Origin: a virus
Strand: one strand, 5' to 3'
DNA: 32,863 bases
Virus record (IMG/VR): IMGVR_UViG_3300009068_000104
Coordinates: 1-32,863 of that record
In this document: positions 5,198 to 13,487 of the stretch, in pieces
Numbering within the stretch: position 1 is the first letter of the stretch
How the letters are laid out: each line of letters begins with the position of its first letter
Notes under the pieces: model-generated
What the model was told of the DNA's origin: nothing
The model's input: only the letters and a program-made list of their open reading frames with translations
The model's database searches: none
Made by a program: the position numbers and the translations under genes

Positions 5198-5647
5198 TCA
5201 CTCCGTTACGATTCGTTTCCATTCATCATTAATCTTGAGCCACAGATGCCCGTCTTTACCGACTGACATTGCAACCTTGATTGTCTCATCAAAGTCATTA
5301 TCACCCTTGATCTCTACCGCTTTACCAATAACAAGTTTTGCATTGGTAGGTTGTGCTGAGGTGATAAAGCAATTATCTACATACGCTTTACTGATAGCTG
5401 TGCATTGACCATCAGCATTGAACCGAAAAATTTCTCGACCAGATCCACCACCTCCGCCACCACCGATGAAGGTCTGCGACCACTCTGGATACTTTGGTGG
5501 TGGCGGAGGTGGTTTATGTGCAGCAAGTGTCATCAACTCTCTATCAGGAGCCATTGATGTAGGTGGTGCTTTTGCCATTGCTTCTGCGGCCATCAGAACA
5601 CCGAATGGTGCAGCTGGTAAGAAGCTGAAGAATGCTCGCCTATTCAT
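5198..5647 (-). CDS. exported protein with Tat-like leader and Pro/Gly runs
   Basis: The N-terminus MNRRAFFSFLPAAPFGVLMA has an RR pair and a hydrophobic stretch, like a twin-arginine leader, with a possible cleavage site after AEAMA-KA. Residues 46-51 are six prolines and residues 63-69 seven glycines. The C-terminal half (about 75-149) looks like a small folded domain. The poly-Pro and poly-Gly codons are the two arms of a perfect DNA inverted repeat (5448-5512). The start overlaps the upstream stop (ATGA). The function is unknown; the protein at 6045-6485 has a similar leader. Confidence 0.75.
   Translation of the reverse strand: MNRRAFFSFLPAAPFGVLMAAEAMAKAPPTSMAPDRELMTLAAHKPPPPPPKYPEWSQTFIGGGGGGGSGREIFRFNADGQCTAISKAYVDNCFITSAQPTNAKLVIGKAVEIKGDNDFDETIKVAMSVGKDGHLWLKINDEWKRIVTE
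5448..5512. repeat. 17-bp inverted repeat encoding poly-Gly and poly-Pro
   Basis: CCACCTCCGCCACCACC (5448-5464) and its perfect reverse complement (5496-5512) are separated by 31 bases inside a gene. On the mRNA this is a very stable GC-rich hairpin. Read in frame, one arm gives glycines and the other prolines. Confidence 0.85.
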
Positions 5648-5865
5648 TTCTTTATCCCGCTCATAGTTTTTCTGCCGATGGTTTCATTCACTCGCGCTCT
5701 GACATAGGCATTCTCCCAAGTCCAGGACTCGCCTGTGTCATCTTGAAAGCACAACCACATCAGGTCATTCTCAATACCATAGTCGATGATGAAATGTGCC
5801 ATAGCTCTACCCTTTGGTGTCATCAAAGGGATAGGCGGATTCAATTGTGTAATGGTGTTGCTCAT
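5644..5865 (-). CDS. conserved phage hypothetical, 73 aa
   Basis: The segment TPKGRAMAHFIIDYGIEND followed by LCFQDDTGESWTWEN resembles a small phage protein family seen next to other accessory genes; no function is known to me. The ribosome site GAGTGAAGGT precedes ATG at 5865, and the same GAGTGAAGGTATGA string precedes the gene at 5881-6048. Its stop overlaps the next start. Confidence 0.75.
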   Translation of the reverse strand: MSNTITQLNPPIPLMTPKGRAMAHFIIDYGIENDLMWLCFQDDTGESWTWENAYVRARVNETIGRKTMSGIKK

Positions 5866-5880
5866 ACCTTCACTCTCCCG

Positions 5881-6048
5881 TCATATAAGTTTCCTACTGG
5901 GTATAATTAACAACCAAGGTCTTGGCTTTCTCATAATATCTTCTAGTGTAACTTTTAAGCAGCCTCTACGATAATAGTTACGATACCTATTCGTAATTGA
6001 TATTACTGGTTGAAATGTATCTTGATTGATTCCAGCTTGCTGTTTCAT
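5881..6048 (-). CDS. small basic hypothetical protein, 55 aa
   Basis: The translation begins MKQQAGINQDTFQPVIS and continues with RYRNYYRRG. It is strongly basic, with no membrane segment. The ATG at 6048 overlaps the upstream stop (ATGA) and is preceded by GGAGTGAAGG. It fills what would otherwise be a 180-base gap. No family is recognised. Confidence 0.65.
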   Translation of the reverse strand: MKQQAGINQDTFQPVISITNRYRNYYRRGCLKVTLEDIMRKPRPWLLIIPSRKLI

Positions 6049-6485
6049 ACCTTCACTCCCAAATATTCCGCAATGCGATGCGTCAATGAAGTCTGATTGA
6101 CTTCAGCTTGCCGTGTTGCTCGCCTTTCAAAGTACATACGCATTTTAGCCACTTCTGTGATTGACTTCATGTTGCGAATATCAGGATCAATATCATTAAA
6201 CCTGACACCTGAAAAACCCATACGCCAGTCTTTCATTTCGTCTGTCACTCTCTGAGCAATCCACTTAGCAGGGTCGCTAGTGATTAACGATAGTTGATCC
6301 TGCATTTCTTTGACATATGCAGTGGTATCTTTTACCATAGGAACATCATGCGCTGACCAATGTTTTTCAGGAGTGTAATAAGAACCCTGAGTAGAAGGAA
6401 CAGGATTCATACCAGATTGAGCACCAAGTGTTGACGCACCAACAGCACCAATACCGAGAAAGGATAGCATACCGCGTCTATTCAT
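6045..6485 (-). CDS. exported protein with Tat-like leader
   Basis: MNRRGMLSFLGIGAVGASTL is a twin-arginine-type leader, with possible cleavage near LGA-QS. The mature part is helical and polar, with a stretch of charged residues (about 60-146). The start is chosen as the second of two tandem ATGs (6485), five bases after GAGGT; 6488 is the alternative. It overlaps the upstream micro-gene (TGATG). Its leader resembles that at 5198-5647, suggesting two phage proteins sent through the same route. The role is unknown. Confidence 0.75.
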   Translation of the reverse strand: MNRRGMLSFLGIGAVGASTLGAQSGMNPVPSTQGSYYTPEKHWSAHDVPMVKDTTAYVKEMQDQLSLITSDPAKWIAQRVTDEMKDWRMGFSGVRFNDIDPDIRNMKSITEVAKMRMYFERRATRQAEVNQTSLTHRIAEYLGVKV

Positions 6486-6487
6486 CA

Positions 6488-6622
6488 TCAACCTCTATCG
6501 ACCAACACAGCATAGACGATAGGAACAACTTTGCGATATATCCAACGCTCTGGTTCTTCAAAACGAATCACTGGTAGCAGATCGTCTTCATCGTGAAGAT
6601 AACATAACCAAGCAAGTTTCAC
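6488..6622 (-). CDS. 44-aa micro-protein with GTG start
   Basis: Reading (GTG)KLAWLCYLHDEDDLLPV then IRFEEPERWIYRK. The GTG at 6622 overlaps the stop of the BI-1 gene (GTGA), and GGGAG lies seven bases upstream. The stop overlaps the start of the next gene (TGATG). The composition (Trp, Tyr, Glu, Arg) is protein-like. No function can be assigned. Confidence 0.65.
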   Translation of the reverse strand: MKLAWLCYLHDEDDLLPVIRFEEPERWIYRKVVPIVYAVLVDRG

Positions 6623-7320
6623 TTTCTATCTCCCAACAACTGGAGCAGGTTCACAAAGATATTGATGAAGTCTAGGTAAAGATTGAGAGCGCCAAAGATA
6701 CCAGCCTTGCGGATTTCTTCATCGTCATTTAGTTCGTAGTACTTCTCCTTGATATCCTGCATGTCATATGCGGTGAAGCCAACAAAGATAAGAACACCGA
6801 TAACACTGATGGCAAAGGCCATAACGCTACTCTGTAGAAACAGATTGACGACACCAGCAATCATCAAACCAATAGCGCCCATCATAAGGAACGATCCCAT
6901 GCTACTCAGGTCGCGCTTGGTGGTGTAGCCATACAATGCAGTAGCACCAAATGTTGCGGCACTAATGAAGAACACATTAGCAATGCTGCCCAGCTTGAAT
7001 ATCATAAAGATGCTACTAAGGCTCAGGCCCATCAAAGCAGAGAAACAATAGAGCATGGTCCTTGCTGTGCTTGATGACATACTATCTGCCATGTATGAGA
7101 ACAGAAACACGAATGCAAGAGGCGCAAAGATAGCAACCCACTTGAATGGCGTTCCCCAAATAGCAGCACCAATCTCAGGTGACAGACCAATGTATGCGCT
7201 AACAACCGCACTGATTAGCAATGCGATTCCCATATGATTGAACACACCAACGAGATATGTTCTGAGACCCCAATCAACGACTGGTGCTGGGTATGCGTGT
7301 GATTCGTTTTGATAAGACAT
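6619..7320 (-). CDS. Bax inhibitor-1/YccA family membrane protein
   Basis: This 233-aa protein is close to the usual family length, with about seven hydrophobic spans from residue 20 to the end. Family marks are the GVFNHMGIALLISAVVSAY first span, FVGFTAYDMQDIKEKY near residues 183-198 and the terminal GALNLYLDFINIFVNLLQLL. Bacterial relatives such as YccA sit in the inner membrane and can inhibit the FtsH protease; others leak calcium. A phage copy could protect phage proteins from FtsH or alter membrane stress; this is inference. GGAGTAAGGC precedes the ATG. It resembles host genes more than phage genes and was probably acquired by transfer. Confidence 0.9.
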   Translation of the reverse strand: MSYQNESHAYPAPVVDWGLRTYLVGVFNHMGIALLISAVVSAYIGLSPEIGAAIWGTPFKWVAIFAPLAFVFLFSYMADSMSSSTARTMLYCFSALMGLSLSSIFMIFKLGSIANVFFISAATFGATALYGYTTKRDLSSMGSFLMMGAIGLMIAGVVNLFLQSSVMAFAISVIGVLIFVGFTAYDMQDIKEKYYELNDDEEIRKAGIFGALNLYLDFINIFVNLLQLLGDRK

Positions 7321-7323
7321 GCC

Positions 7324-7659
7324 TTACTCCTTATTTAACCAAGGTTCAGAACCTTGCCCATAGTTTTCGGTCCAATTTAGTGGTACTTTTGCCTGGCTTG
7401 CTTGTTCTTGTGCCCAAGGATCCATAGAATATAACTGTATGTCGCGTAAAATCGCTTCTAAATAATAGATATGCTTCTCTTTGTCTGCGATGGTCTGCTT
7501 CATTTCCATGATGCCGCCAGGGCCAGAAGTGAGTTGTTCGATACGTTCAACGCCAACTCTGATAGCACCAAGAGTGATATCATATTGCGATTCAAGTTCT
7601 TTAACTCTCTGCTCCAGCCAGATTATTTGGCTTGATGCTGGGGTTCCCTTGTAACTCAT
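7324..7659 (-). CDS. hypothetical coiled-coil protein, 111 aa
   Basis: Residues about 10-75 form a long amphipathic helix (IIWLEQRVKELESQYD ... KEKHIYYLEAILRDIQ), a probable coiled coil. The C-terminus is Trp/Asn-rich. Two in-frame ATGs exist (7665, 7659); AGGAG is nine bases before 7659 and three before 7665, so 7659 is preferred. It overlaps the upstream gene by 59 bases, a large overlap for this genome. No family is recognised. Confidence 0.7.
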   Translation of the reverse strand: MSYKGTPASSQIIWLEQRVKELESQYDITLGAIRVGVERIEQLTSGPGGIMEMKQTIADKEKHIYYLEAILRDIQLYSMDPWAQEQASQAKVPLNWTENYGQGSEPWLNKE

Positions 7660-7876
7660 TTCCATCTTCTCCTAGATGAATGGTAAGTGTTGCATCTCTC
7701 AGTCTATATCCACGATCATGCCAAGCCTGAATCTTCCTTGAGATATCTTTATCATCATAGGTTGATCGACAATGGCGTACCCATGCTTCCATCGGAGTCA
7801 CACCAAAGGTATGATGAGCATAATACCCTTGAGTATGGGGGCAGTATATTACAAATCCTTCGATAGTCATTTTCAT
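7601..7876 (-). CDS. hypothetical protein, 91 aa
   Basis: The start ATG at 7876 shares its A with the helicase stop (TAATG), with AAAGG upstream. The segment YCPHTQGYYAHHTFGVTPME followed by AWVRHCRSTYDD holds several Cys and His that could bind metal, though no classic finger spacing is present. The last 20 codons overlap the next gene. No family is recognised. Confidence 0.7.
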   Translation of the reverse strand: MKMTIEGFVIYCPHTQGYYAHHTFGVTPMEAWVRHCRSTYDDKDISRKIQAWHDRGYRLRDATLTIHLGEDGNELQGNPSIKPNNLAGAES

Positions 7877-9258
7877 TACGACACCTTTAGTTTCTTAAAC
7901 TTGTCCTTGTTAGAGGAGTAGTTATTTGAAGTTACTTGTTCCGATTGCCCAGAATCCATGATATCGATCTGTGCTGATTGTTCTACATCATACAGTCTCA
8001 TCTTCGCTCTGTCAACCCCCACCACAAATCTTTTGTTGCTTGTTGGATCGTTGTAACGGTTCTTTAACTGCTTAATCATAATCTGCCCAAGCTTTTCCAA
8101 TGTCTCATTGGTCATCAAAGCAAACATCAAGTCTGCGGTGGCCGGGAGCCCGAAGGATTCTGAGGTGTCTGTGAGTTCGACATCTGAGCTGGCAAATCCG
8201 CTTCTGGTTGTTTGTGTTGCACTGAGTACTGGTACGTTGAACTCCACTGCCAGACCTCGTAGCTCTTCCGCGATTGACTTGATGAGCGTGTAAGAGTTGA
8301 CATTCGATCCAGCTTTAATGCGAGAAGAACAGCAAATGTTAAGATAATCGATGTAGATAATATCAGGAACAAAGTTTCGTTTAAGTCTAAGCTCATTCAA
8401 CAGACTCCTAAAGTGGTTGTATCCGGCCGCAGCGGTTGGATATTCTTTGATGATTAGCTTACCATGCGCTTTCGCCTTCGCAGTACTCATCTTCTTGTCG
8501 TACATATCTTTCGATAGCTTCTCAAGGTCATGGATATCGACATTGAGAAGATTGGCATCGATACGTTCTGCAATCTTCTCTTCTGACATTTCCATTGTTA
8601 TATAGAGTACGTTCAAACCAGCAGAGATGTTAGCCGCAGCACAGTGACACATGAACAAAGACTTACCGACACCAGTACCAGCAAGAGCGATGTTCAGAGT
8701 TTTCTTAGGCAAACCACCCTTGGTGATCTTGTTGAAGAAATCGAGATCAAAGGGCACACGCTCTTCAACACGATGATAGAAATCGAAACGCTCATCTGAG
8801 TTTTCGAAGTAGTCATGCCCAATGTTAGGATCAAACGATACAGCCAAAGCTTCTGTAAGCAAAGACGGTATAGCACCCTTCTGTAAAGCATTATCTTTGT
8901 TGTTCATAATATCAATAGCTCTCATCATCGCTTGATAGATGGCTTTCTCTTGACAGAAGTTCTCTGTACTATCAATCAGCCATTGCTCATTGACCTCAGC
9001 ATGAATATTGAAAGAAGCTAGGGCGCTTTTACACGCCCTAGCCTCATCTTCTGTGACACCATTCATGGCGTCGATTTCAATTGTCAATGCTTCAATGGTT
9101 GGGCGCTGATTGTACTTGCTTACAAACTTGTCAATTTGTTTGAAGAGGATCTTGTCCTCTCCGTTGAAGTATTCATCTTTGATGAATGGAAGGGCCTTTC
9201 GGTGATAGTCTTCGTTGGCTATCAGGTTCCTCAGAATAGTTTTCTCCAGCGACATCAT
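7876..9258 (-). CDS. 41: replicative DNA helicase, T4 gp41-like (DnaB family)
   Basis: The hexameric helicase that unwinds the phage replication fork and recruits primase. The N-terminal helical domain (1-150) is followed by a RecA-like core with Walker A AGTGVGKS (193-200), Walker B IYIDY (301-305) and the SATQTTRSGFASSD arginine/loop region (346-359). The 460-aa length is close to T4 gp41. GGAGG stands six bases before the first of two ATGs. UvsX and a gp40-position gene lie immediately upstream, the T4 order. The last 30 residues are Ser/Asn/Lys-rich and probably flexible. Confidence 0.93.
   Translation of the reverse strand: MMSLEKTILRNLIANEDYHRKALPFIKDEYFNGEDKILFKQIDKFVSKYNQRPTIEALTIEIDAMNGVTEDEARACKSALASFNIHAEVNEQWLIDSTENFCQEKAIYQAMMRAIDIMNNKDNALQKGAIPSLLTEALAVSFDPNIGHDYFENSDERFDFYHRVEERVPFDLDFFNKITKGGLPKKTLNIALAGTGVGKSLFMCHCAAANISAGLNVLYITMEMSEEKIAERIDANLLNVDIHDLEKLSKDMYDKKMSTAKAKAHGKLIIKEYPTAAAGYNHFRSLLNELRLKRNFVPDIIYIDYLNICCSSRIKAGSNVNSYTLIKSIAEELRGLAVEFNVPVLSATQTTRSGFASSDVELTDTSESFGLPATADLMFALMTNETLEKLGQIMIKQLKNRYNDPTSNKRFVVGVDRAKMRLYDVEQSAQIDIMDSGQSEQVTSNNYSSNKDKFKKLKVS
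7987..8015 (-). promoter_or_regulatory. sigma-70-type promoter inside the helicase 3' end
   Basis: TTGACA (8015-8010), 17 bases, TATGAT (7992-7987) on the minus strand. It is placed to drive the genes from 7876 down to BI-1/YccA. It lies in coding sequence, so chance must be considered, but its spacing matches the other promoters here. Confidence 0.55.
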
Positions 9259-9550
9259 CTTTTCCCTCCAGCGTTTCCAAAATTAAATGATTGAGTATGA
9301 TACCGATATGTTCAGTAAATCTCTTATCATTCCTTAATGCAGTTTCGGTATGATCTCCCATCTCAAGGATCTCATAGATGAATTGAAGAACAGCCTCGCC
9401 ATCTTCCTTCTCTTTCACACCAATCTTCACATAACGATATATAACATTTTTATAAGGGCCTGTCAAGACCTCAATTGGTATCGTGTCGCCGACTTCACCA
9501 GGTTTATGTAGGTCGTCACGAAACCTATAGTCTTTACCTATATCAAGCAT
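9173..9550 (-). CDS. gp40-position protein (head vertex chaperone candidate)
   Basis: The 125-aa protein begins [14 protein letters not shown] and contains [20 protein letters not shown], a pattern I associate with a conserved gene found between uvsX and gene 41 in T4-like phages. In T4 that position is gene 40, a head-vertex assembly factor. The assignment rests on position and weak sequence memory, not on alignment. GGAGGAAGAAA precedes the ATG, which overlaps the UvsX stop by eight bases. The last 28 codons overlap the helicase start. Confidence 0.65.
   Translation of the reverse strand: MLDIGKDYRFRDDLHKPGEVGDTIPIEVLTGPYKNVIYRYVKIGVKEKEDGEAVLQFIYEILEMGDHTETALRNDKRFTEHIGIILNHLILETLEGKDDVAGENYSEEPDSQRRLSPKGPSIHQR
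9438..9466 (-). promoter_or_regulatory. sigma-70-type promoter inside the gp40-like gene
   Basis: TTGACA (9466-9461), 17 bases, TATATA (9443-9438) on the minus strand, ahead of the helicase gene. The flank GAGGTCTTGACA is shared exactly with the promoter at 14107-14135. Confidence 0.5.
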
Positions 9551-10598
9551 TTTCTTCCTCCACAGTTGTTACATTTGACTTACCATACAAGAACTCACCC
9601 TTGCAGGCCTCATCAATCTGATCGAGGACTTCTTTAGTGAAATACTTTTCAGGATTCTTTTCAATCACCGATTCAAATACCTTATCACCATTAGGCATTT
9701 CAAATCGAGTTGATACTTTCTTGAAGATACCAAACTTCTCAGCAAGGTCAATCAACCCATAGTAAGGATCGAGACCATCTGCATAGTTTAGCAGGGTTTC
9801 AACCTTCTTGTTCTCAATAGTGAGACGAGCCTTCTTCAAGTTAGCCGTGATGATAGCGCCAGTGATAGAGTTATCAGACTTATCTTTATCTTTCTTCTTT
9901 GAGAGGAAGATGATAGAAGAGGCTGCATACTCAAGCCCAGAACCACCACCCATCTTCTTCATAGGCACATATGAACCAATCACATCATACACATGGTTGG
10001 TCACAATCAATGGCACGTTCGCTTTACCTAACTTGAGAGTAAGTACACGGAAGGCGCCACGAATTAATTGTGAACGTGTCATATCACGAGTGTCTTTACC
10101 TTCTGCGATATCCGACATCTCTTTCTCAGTTGAGAGATTACCAAGTGAGTCAAGCACAAACATCATTGGCAATCTATCACCATGCTTTTGCTCAAGGTAC
10201 TTGTCGAGAATTTTCACGGCCTGTGTGCGAAACTCCTGAATGGTAGCAACAGGCATGATAGCGATACGCTTAACATCAACACCACGATCTTGCAGCATTG
10301 ACTTTGAGATAGCTGATTCAGATTCAAAGTAGAACACGAAAGCTTTCTCATTGTCACGCAAGAACTGGCGAACCATGTTCATTGCATAGAAGGTCTTACC
10401 TGTCGAAGGTTCACCTGCTAGTGCAGTAACTTTGTTACCAGGTAATCCACCGTAGATGGATCCAGAAAGTAGAGCATTGAGACTATAACTACCAGTTCCA
10501 ATAAAACTAGTAACGTCGCCAGCCTCCACGCCGTCGTCAACAATCCCAGCATACTCATTGCCTGTTTCTTTCATCAGTGATGCGAATATATCTGTCAT
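9543..10598 (-). CDS. uvsX: UvsX recombinase (RecA family)
   Basis: The phage strand-exchange protein for recombination-dependent replication and repair. Walker A GEPSTGKT (62-69), Walker B MFVLD (146-150), and the [20 protein letters not shown] region (217-236) with the core ATPase and DNA-binding loops. The 351-aa length is close to T4 UvsX. AAGGAG is well placed before the ATG. It is flanked by a cupin gene upstream and gp40-like/gp41 downstream, the T4 recombination-replication cluster. A consensus promoter at 11037-11065 could drive the set. Confidence 0.93.
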   Translation of the reverse strand: MTDIFASLMKETGNEYAGIVDDGVEAGDVTSFIGTGSYSLNALLSGSIYGGLPGNKVTALAGEPSTGKTFYAMNMVRQFLRDNEKAFVFYFESESAISKSMLQDRGVDVKRIAIMPVATIQEFRTQAVKILDKYLEQKHGDRLPMMFVLDSLGNLSTEKEMSDIAEGKDTRDMTRSQLIRGAFRVLTLKLGKANVPLIVTNHVYDVIGSYVPMKKMGGGSGLEYAASSIIFLSKKKDKDKSDNSITGAIITANLKKARLTIENKKVETLLNYADGLDPYYGLIDLAEKFGIFKKVSTRFEMPNGDKVFESVIEKNPEKYFTKEVLDQIDEACKGEFLYGKSNVTTVEEENA

Positions 10599-10608
10599 AA
10601 GTTTCTCC

Positions 10609-10938
10609 TTATTGTCCCATTCTTACAATGTCGTTCTCTTCGGTGATCTCACCGCACTGAACTTCTATGATTACTAACGGGATGTTTGATATGTTGGTGA
10701 TTTTATGTACTGACAAAGGTTTCACTACAAAGGTCTCACCACGTTTGACCGTAAACTTCTTATCATCAAGAATGACTTCACCACGACCTTCTGTGATAGC
10801 CCATGTCTCTGATCTATGTATATGATATTGAAGACTGATAGACTTGTCAGGTTGAATGGTTAGCTTCTTTACTTTATACCAAGCTCCTTGGTCAATAACT
10901 TCCCATGTACCCCATGGGCGCTCACATGTTTCTCTCAT
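10609..10938 (-). CDS. cupin, mannose-6-phosphate isomerase type II C-terminal-like
   Basis: This free-standing 109-aa cupin matches the C-terminal isomerase domain of ManC-type enzymes: [20 protein letters not shown] (8-27), [19 protein letters not shown] with the metal-binding His-x-His and Glu, and [20 protein letters not shown]. Known members interconvert fructose-6-P and mannose-6-P or bind sugars. The usual nucleotidyltransferase half is absent. It lies between gene 43 and uvsX, where T4 has DNA-modification genes. Together with the GDP-mannose epimerase at 21565 it suggests mannose-based sugar supply; this is inference. The start overlaps the polymerase stop. Confidence 0.85.
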   Translation of the reverse strand: MRETCERPWGTWEVIDQGAWYKVKKLTIQPDKSISLQYHIHRSETWAITEGRGEVILDDKKFTVKRGETFVVKPLSVHKITNISNIPLVIIEVQCGEITEENDIVRMGQ

Positions 10939-13487
10939 GAAAAGAATGCCTCCAAGCTACTTACTTCTTCTGTCTTCCAACCAATGCTGTCCAAGACGAT
11001 CTTCAAAGGTTCGACAAAAGACTTTTCATATTGAGTATTATAGTCGATATACTTATGGATGTCAAGCTCTTTTGGTATCTCATTTGGAAAAGAAACGATG
11101 TTAGATTGGATCGTGTTCGGTTCTTTGAGATAGATGAATTTGATCTTCTCGCCTTCTTTGATAAGCTCATACTTTTTTTCAAGCTTATGCTTTCTTAGCA
11201 AGTTATTGTAGACGAGAGAACCACGAACATGAATTGGAGTACCTTTCTCAAAGATAGATCCATTCTTGCCGCCATAAGTTTTCAATCCATTCACACCGCG
11301 AGGGAACGCAATGTTGACAGGATCTTGTTTCTTGAACTCTACGCGGAACTCATCGATGAACTTGATGACTGCGGCCTGATCTTTGTTGAAGATGATATCA
11401 ATTGCTTCCCACAGCTTCTCTTTACAAGCAGCAGGAGTTGATGACTTAATCATCTCAAGCCCCATGACCTTCAGCTTCGGCTTTGCATACTGGACTCCTT
11501 CGTTGTTATGTACACGAAGGATATATCTCTTCTTTGCAGTCCAGATACCTTTATCACACAAAGCTTCGCGCTTCATCATCATCTTTTGGGCAAAAGCGTT
11601 AGTGTAAGTAGCAAGCTCTCCATAAGATTTATCAATAAACGGTTGAATCTTAGCTTCACAGATTTTATCCATGAAGGCGATGACTTCATCTGTTGTACAA
11701 GAAGGATTCGTTTCTTTAATAGTCTTATTGACCAATTTATCAAGTGAAAGGTAGATTGAGTCCGTATCGCTTGCAATAACATAGTCTTCACCTTTAGTTT
11801 GTAGTATCTTGTTCATGTAGATGTTTAGTTTGTTTTCAATCCAGCGAATCGAAAGCTGGCCTGCTGTAGTGATACCCGAAGCCTGACGGATATCAAAGAA
11901 ACGGAAGTACTCGTTACCTAAAGCACCGTAAGCTGAGTTCAGACAGACTTTCTTTGCAAGCTGCAAGTTATTATATCTTGCAATTCTCTTTTCAATTTCA
12001 AATCTAGCATCAGGGTCGCTTACTAGTTCAAGTTCTTTCTTCGCTGCAATAGCCTTCTTCTTGTAGACTGTACGGTCATTGTACATAGTCTCCATCATTT
12101 CAGGAAGAAAACCTTGCTTGTTTGTGCGAAAGAACTGCCCGTTCGGTGTTAGGGTGTGGCCAGCCAACCCATCTGTAGAAATAGACTGCCCAAGAAGACT
12201 GTCAACATCAACATTACAAAGAAGGATATTGCGATGAGCATCTTCATAATCTTTTGGCTCCAATAGTGTTTCAGGTGAGATATTATATTGGATGATAAGA
12301 TGCGGATACAGGCTGTTCAAATCGAATGAAGCAACCCAGTGATGAAGCCCAATGATAGGGTCTTTCACATATGCACCAACATAAGCCTCAGACTTGCTAT
12401 GTTGTGTGATAGGCGGAAGAACCACATTACGTTCACGCAGATGATTATAGATGAGAGCATCCCACATACGAACCTGTGCGAACACATCATCATAGTTGGT
12501 CTTACTATCATAAGCAAGAGTGAGGGCCAACTCAATCAACTTCAGCTTATCATCAAGGCGTTCAATCAGTTCCACGTCCTTGATATTATACTCGATGAAT
12601 AGCTGATAGTTGTCTTTGTAAAGTGTGTGAAGGTTACCATACTCTTCATAAGATAACTTACGCTCACCAAGTTCTGCATTGGCGATGCTATCAAGTTTGT
12701 ATGATGCTTGAGACTTACCTTCAGGAGCATATCGCTGATACAGGTCAATGTAATCAAGCACGGAGATACCGAGCATGATATAGGTCTTGAACTGACGGCC
12801 AGGCCCAAAGTTTACATCTCGCTCATTGAGGATACCCCAAGGCGAAAGACGACGAGCTTCATCCTCACCAAACAAACGCTTGATGCGGTTCACAATATAG
12901 GTAATGTCGAAGAGCTTCACATTCCAGCCGGTGATGATATCAGGATAGTTACCAGTCCACTCATCAATGAACCGCTTGATAAGATCAAACTCATCACGGC
13001 ACTTGATATACTTCACATCTTCACGGGTGTTGTTGAATTCACCACACCCAAATACCATGAACTTATTACCCATCTTATAGGTGATAGCTGTGATAGGTTC
13101 AGATGCAGTTGCAGGTTCTGGGAAACCATTCTCAGAACCCACTTCGATATCGATATTGCAGACGTTGATATGATCGAGATCCCAATCAACTTCGTTGGGA
13201 TACTCGTCGGCGATGAAGGCATATTCATACTTCTGATTGCCATAAACCTTGAGGCCCTGCACATCATCATACTGCTTAACAAAATCACGACAGTCACGGA
13301 TTGTGCCAGGTTTAATCTCTGACACATGCTCACCCGTGACGGTCGTGAACTTAGTTGGCTTTGATGAGGGTACAAAGAGTGTTGGATGATAGTCTGAGCG
13401 GAGTCTTACTCTCCGCCCATTCTCAACACCACGATACAAGATTTTAGAACCATAGACCTGAACATTCGTATAGAATGATTTTGTCAT
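10935..13487 (-). CDS. 43: family B DNA polymerase, T4 gp43-like
   Basis: The replicative polymerase with proofreading. Exonuclease motif I has D113-I-E115, Exo II lies in NVKLFDITYIVNRI (189-202) and Exo III in YNIKD (300-304). Polymerase motif A is DLNSLYPHLI (389-398), motif B KKVCLNSAYGALGN (512-525) and motif C SDTDSIYLS (573-581). The C-terminus likely carries the clamp-binding tail. The 850-aa length is slightly shorter than T4 gp43 (898), and no split or intein is seen. The ATG shares its A with the upstream stop (TAATG). Confidence 0.96.
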   Translation of the reverse strand: MTKSFYTNVQVYGSKILYRGVENGRRVRLRSDYHPTLFVPSSKPTKFTTVTGEHVSEIKPGTIRDCRDFVKQYDDVQGLKVYGNQKYEYAFIADEYPNEVDWDLDHINVCNIDIEVGSENGFPEPATASEPITAITYKMGNKFMVFGCGEFNNTREDVKYIKCRDEFDLIKRFIDEWTGNYPDIITGWNVKLFDITYIVNRIKRLFGEDEARRLSPWGILNERDVNFGPGRQFKTYIMLGISVLDYIDLYQRYAPEGKSQASYKLDSIANAELGERKLSYEEYGNLHTLYKDNYQLFIEYNIKDVELIERLDDKLKLIELALTLAYDSKTNYDDVFAQVRMWDALIYNHLRERNVVLPPITQHSKSEAYVGAYVKDPIIGLHHWVASFDLNSLYPHLIIQYNISPETLLEPKDYEDAHRNILLCNVDVDSLLGQSISTDGLAGHTLTPNGQFFRTNKQGFLPEMMETMYNDRTVYKKKAIAAKKELELVSDPDARFEIEKRIARYNNLQLAKKVCLNSAYGALGNEYFRFFDIRQASGITTAGQLSIRWIENKLNIYMNKILQTKGEDYVIASDTDSIYLSLDKLVNKTIKETNPSCTTDEVIAFMDKICEAKIQPFIDKSYGELATYTNAFAQKMMMKREALCDKGIWTAKKRYILRVHNNEGVQYAKPKLKVMGLEMIKSSTPAACKEKLWEAIDIIFNKDQAAVIKFIDEFRVEFKKQDPVNIAFPRGVNGLKTYGGKNGSIFEKGTPIHVRGSLVYNNLLRKHKLEKKYELIKEGEKIKFIYLKEPNTIQSNIVSFPNEIPKELDIHKYIDYNTQYEKSFVEPLKIVLDSIGWKTEEVSSLEAFFS
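11037..11065 (-). promoter_or_regulatory. perfect-consensus promoter in the gene 43 3' end
   Basis: TTGACA (11065-11060), exactly 17 bases, TATAAT (11042-11037) on the minus strand. It is placed to drive cupin-uvsX-gp40-gp41 independently of the polymerase. Confidence 0.7.

Noticed and set aside
9808-10239. 143-codon plus-strand frame opposite uvsX
   Set aside because: It is a shadow of the UvsX codons; the sense protein carries all expected motifs.
12708-13322. 204-codon plus-strand frame opposite the DNA polymerase
   Set aside because: The antisense frame is fully explained by the conserved gp43 sequence, with no ribosome site and no family resemblance.
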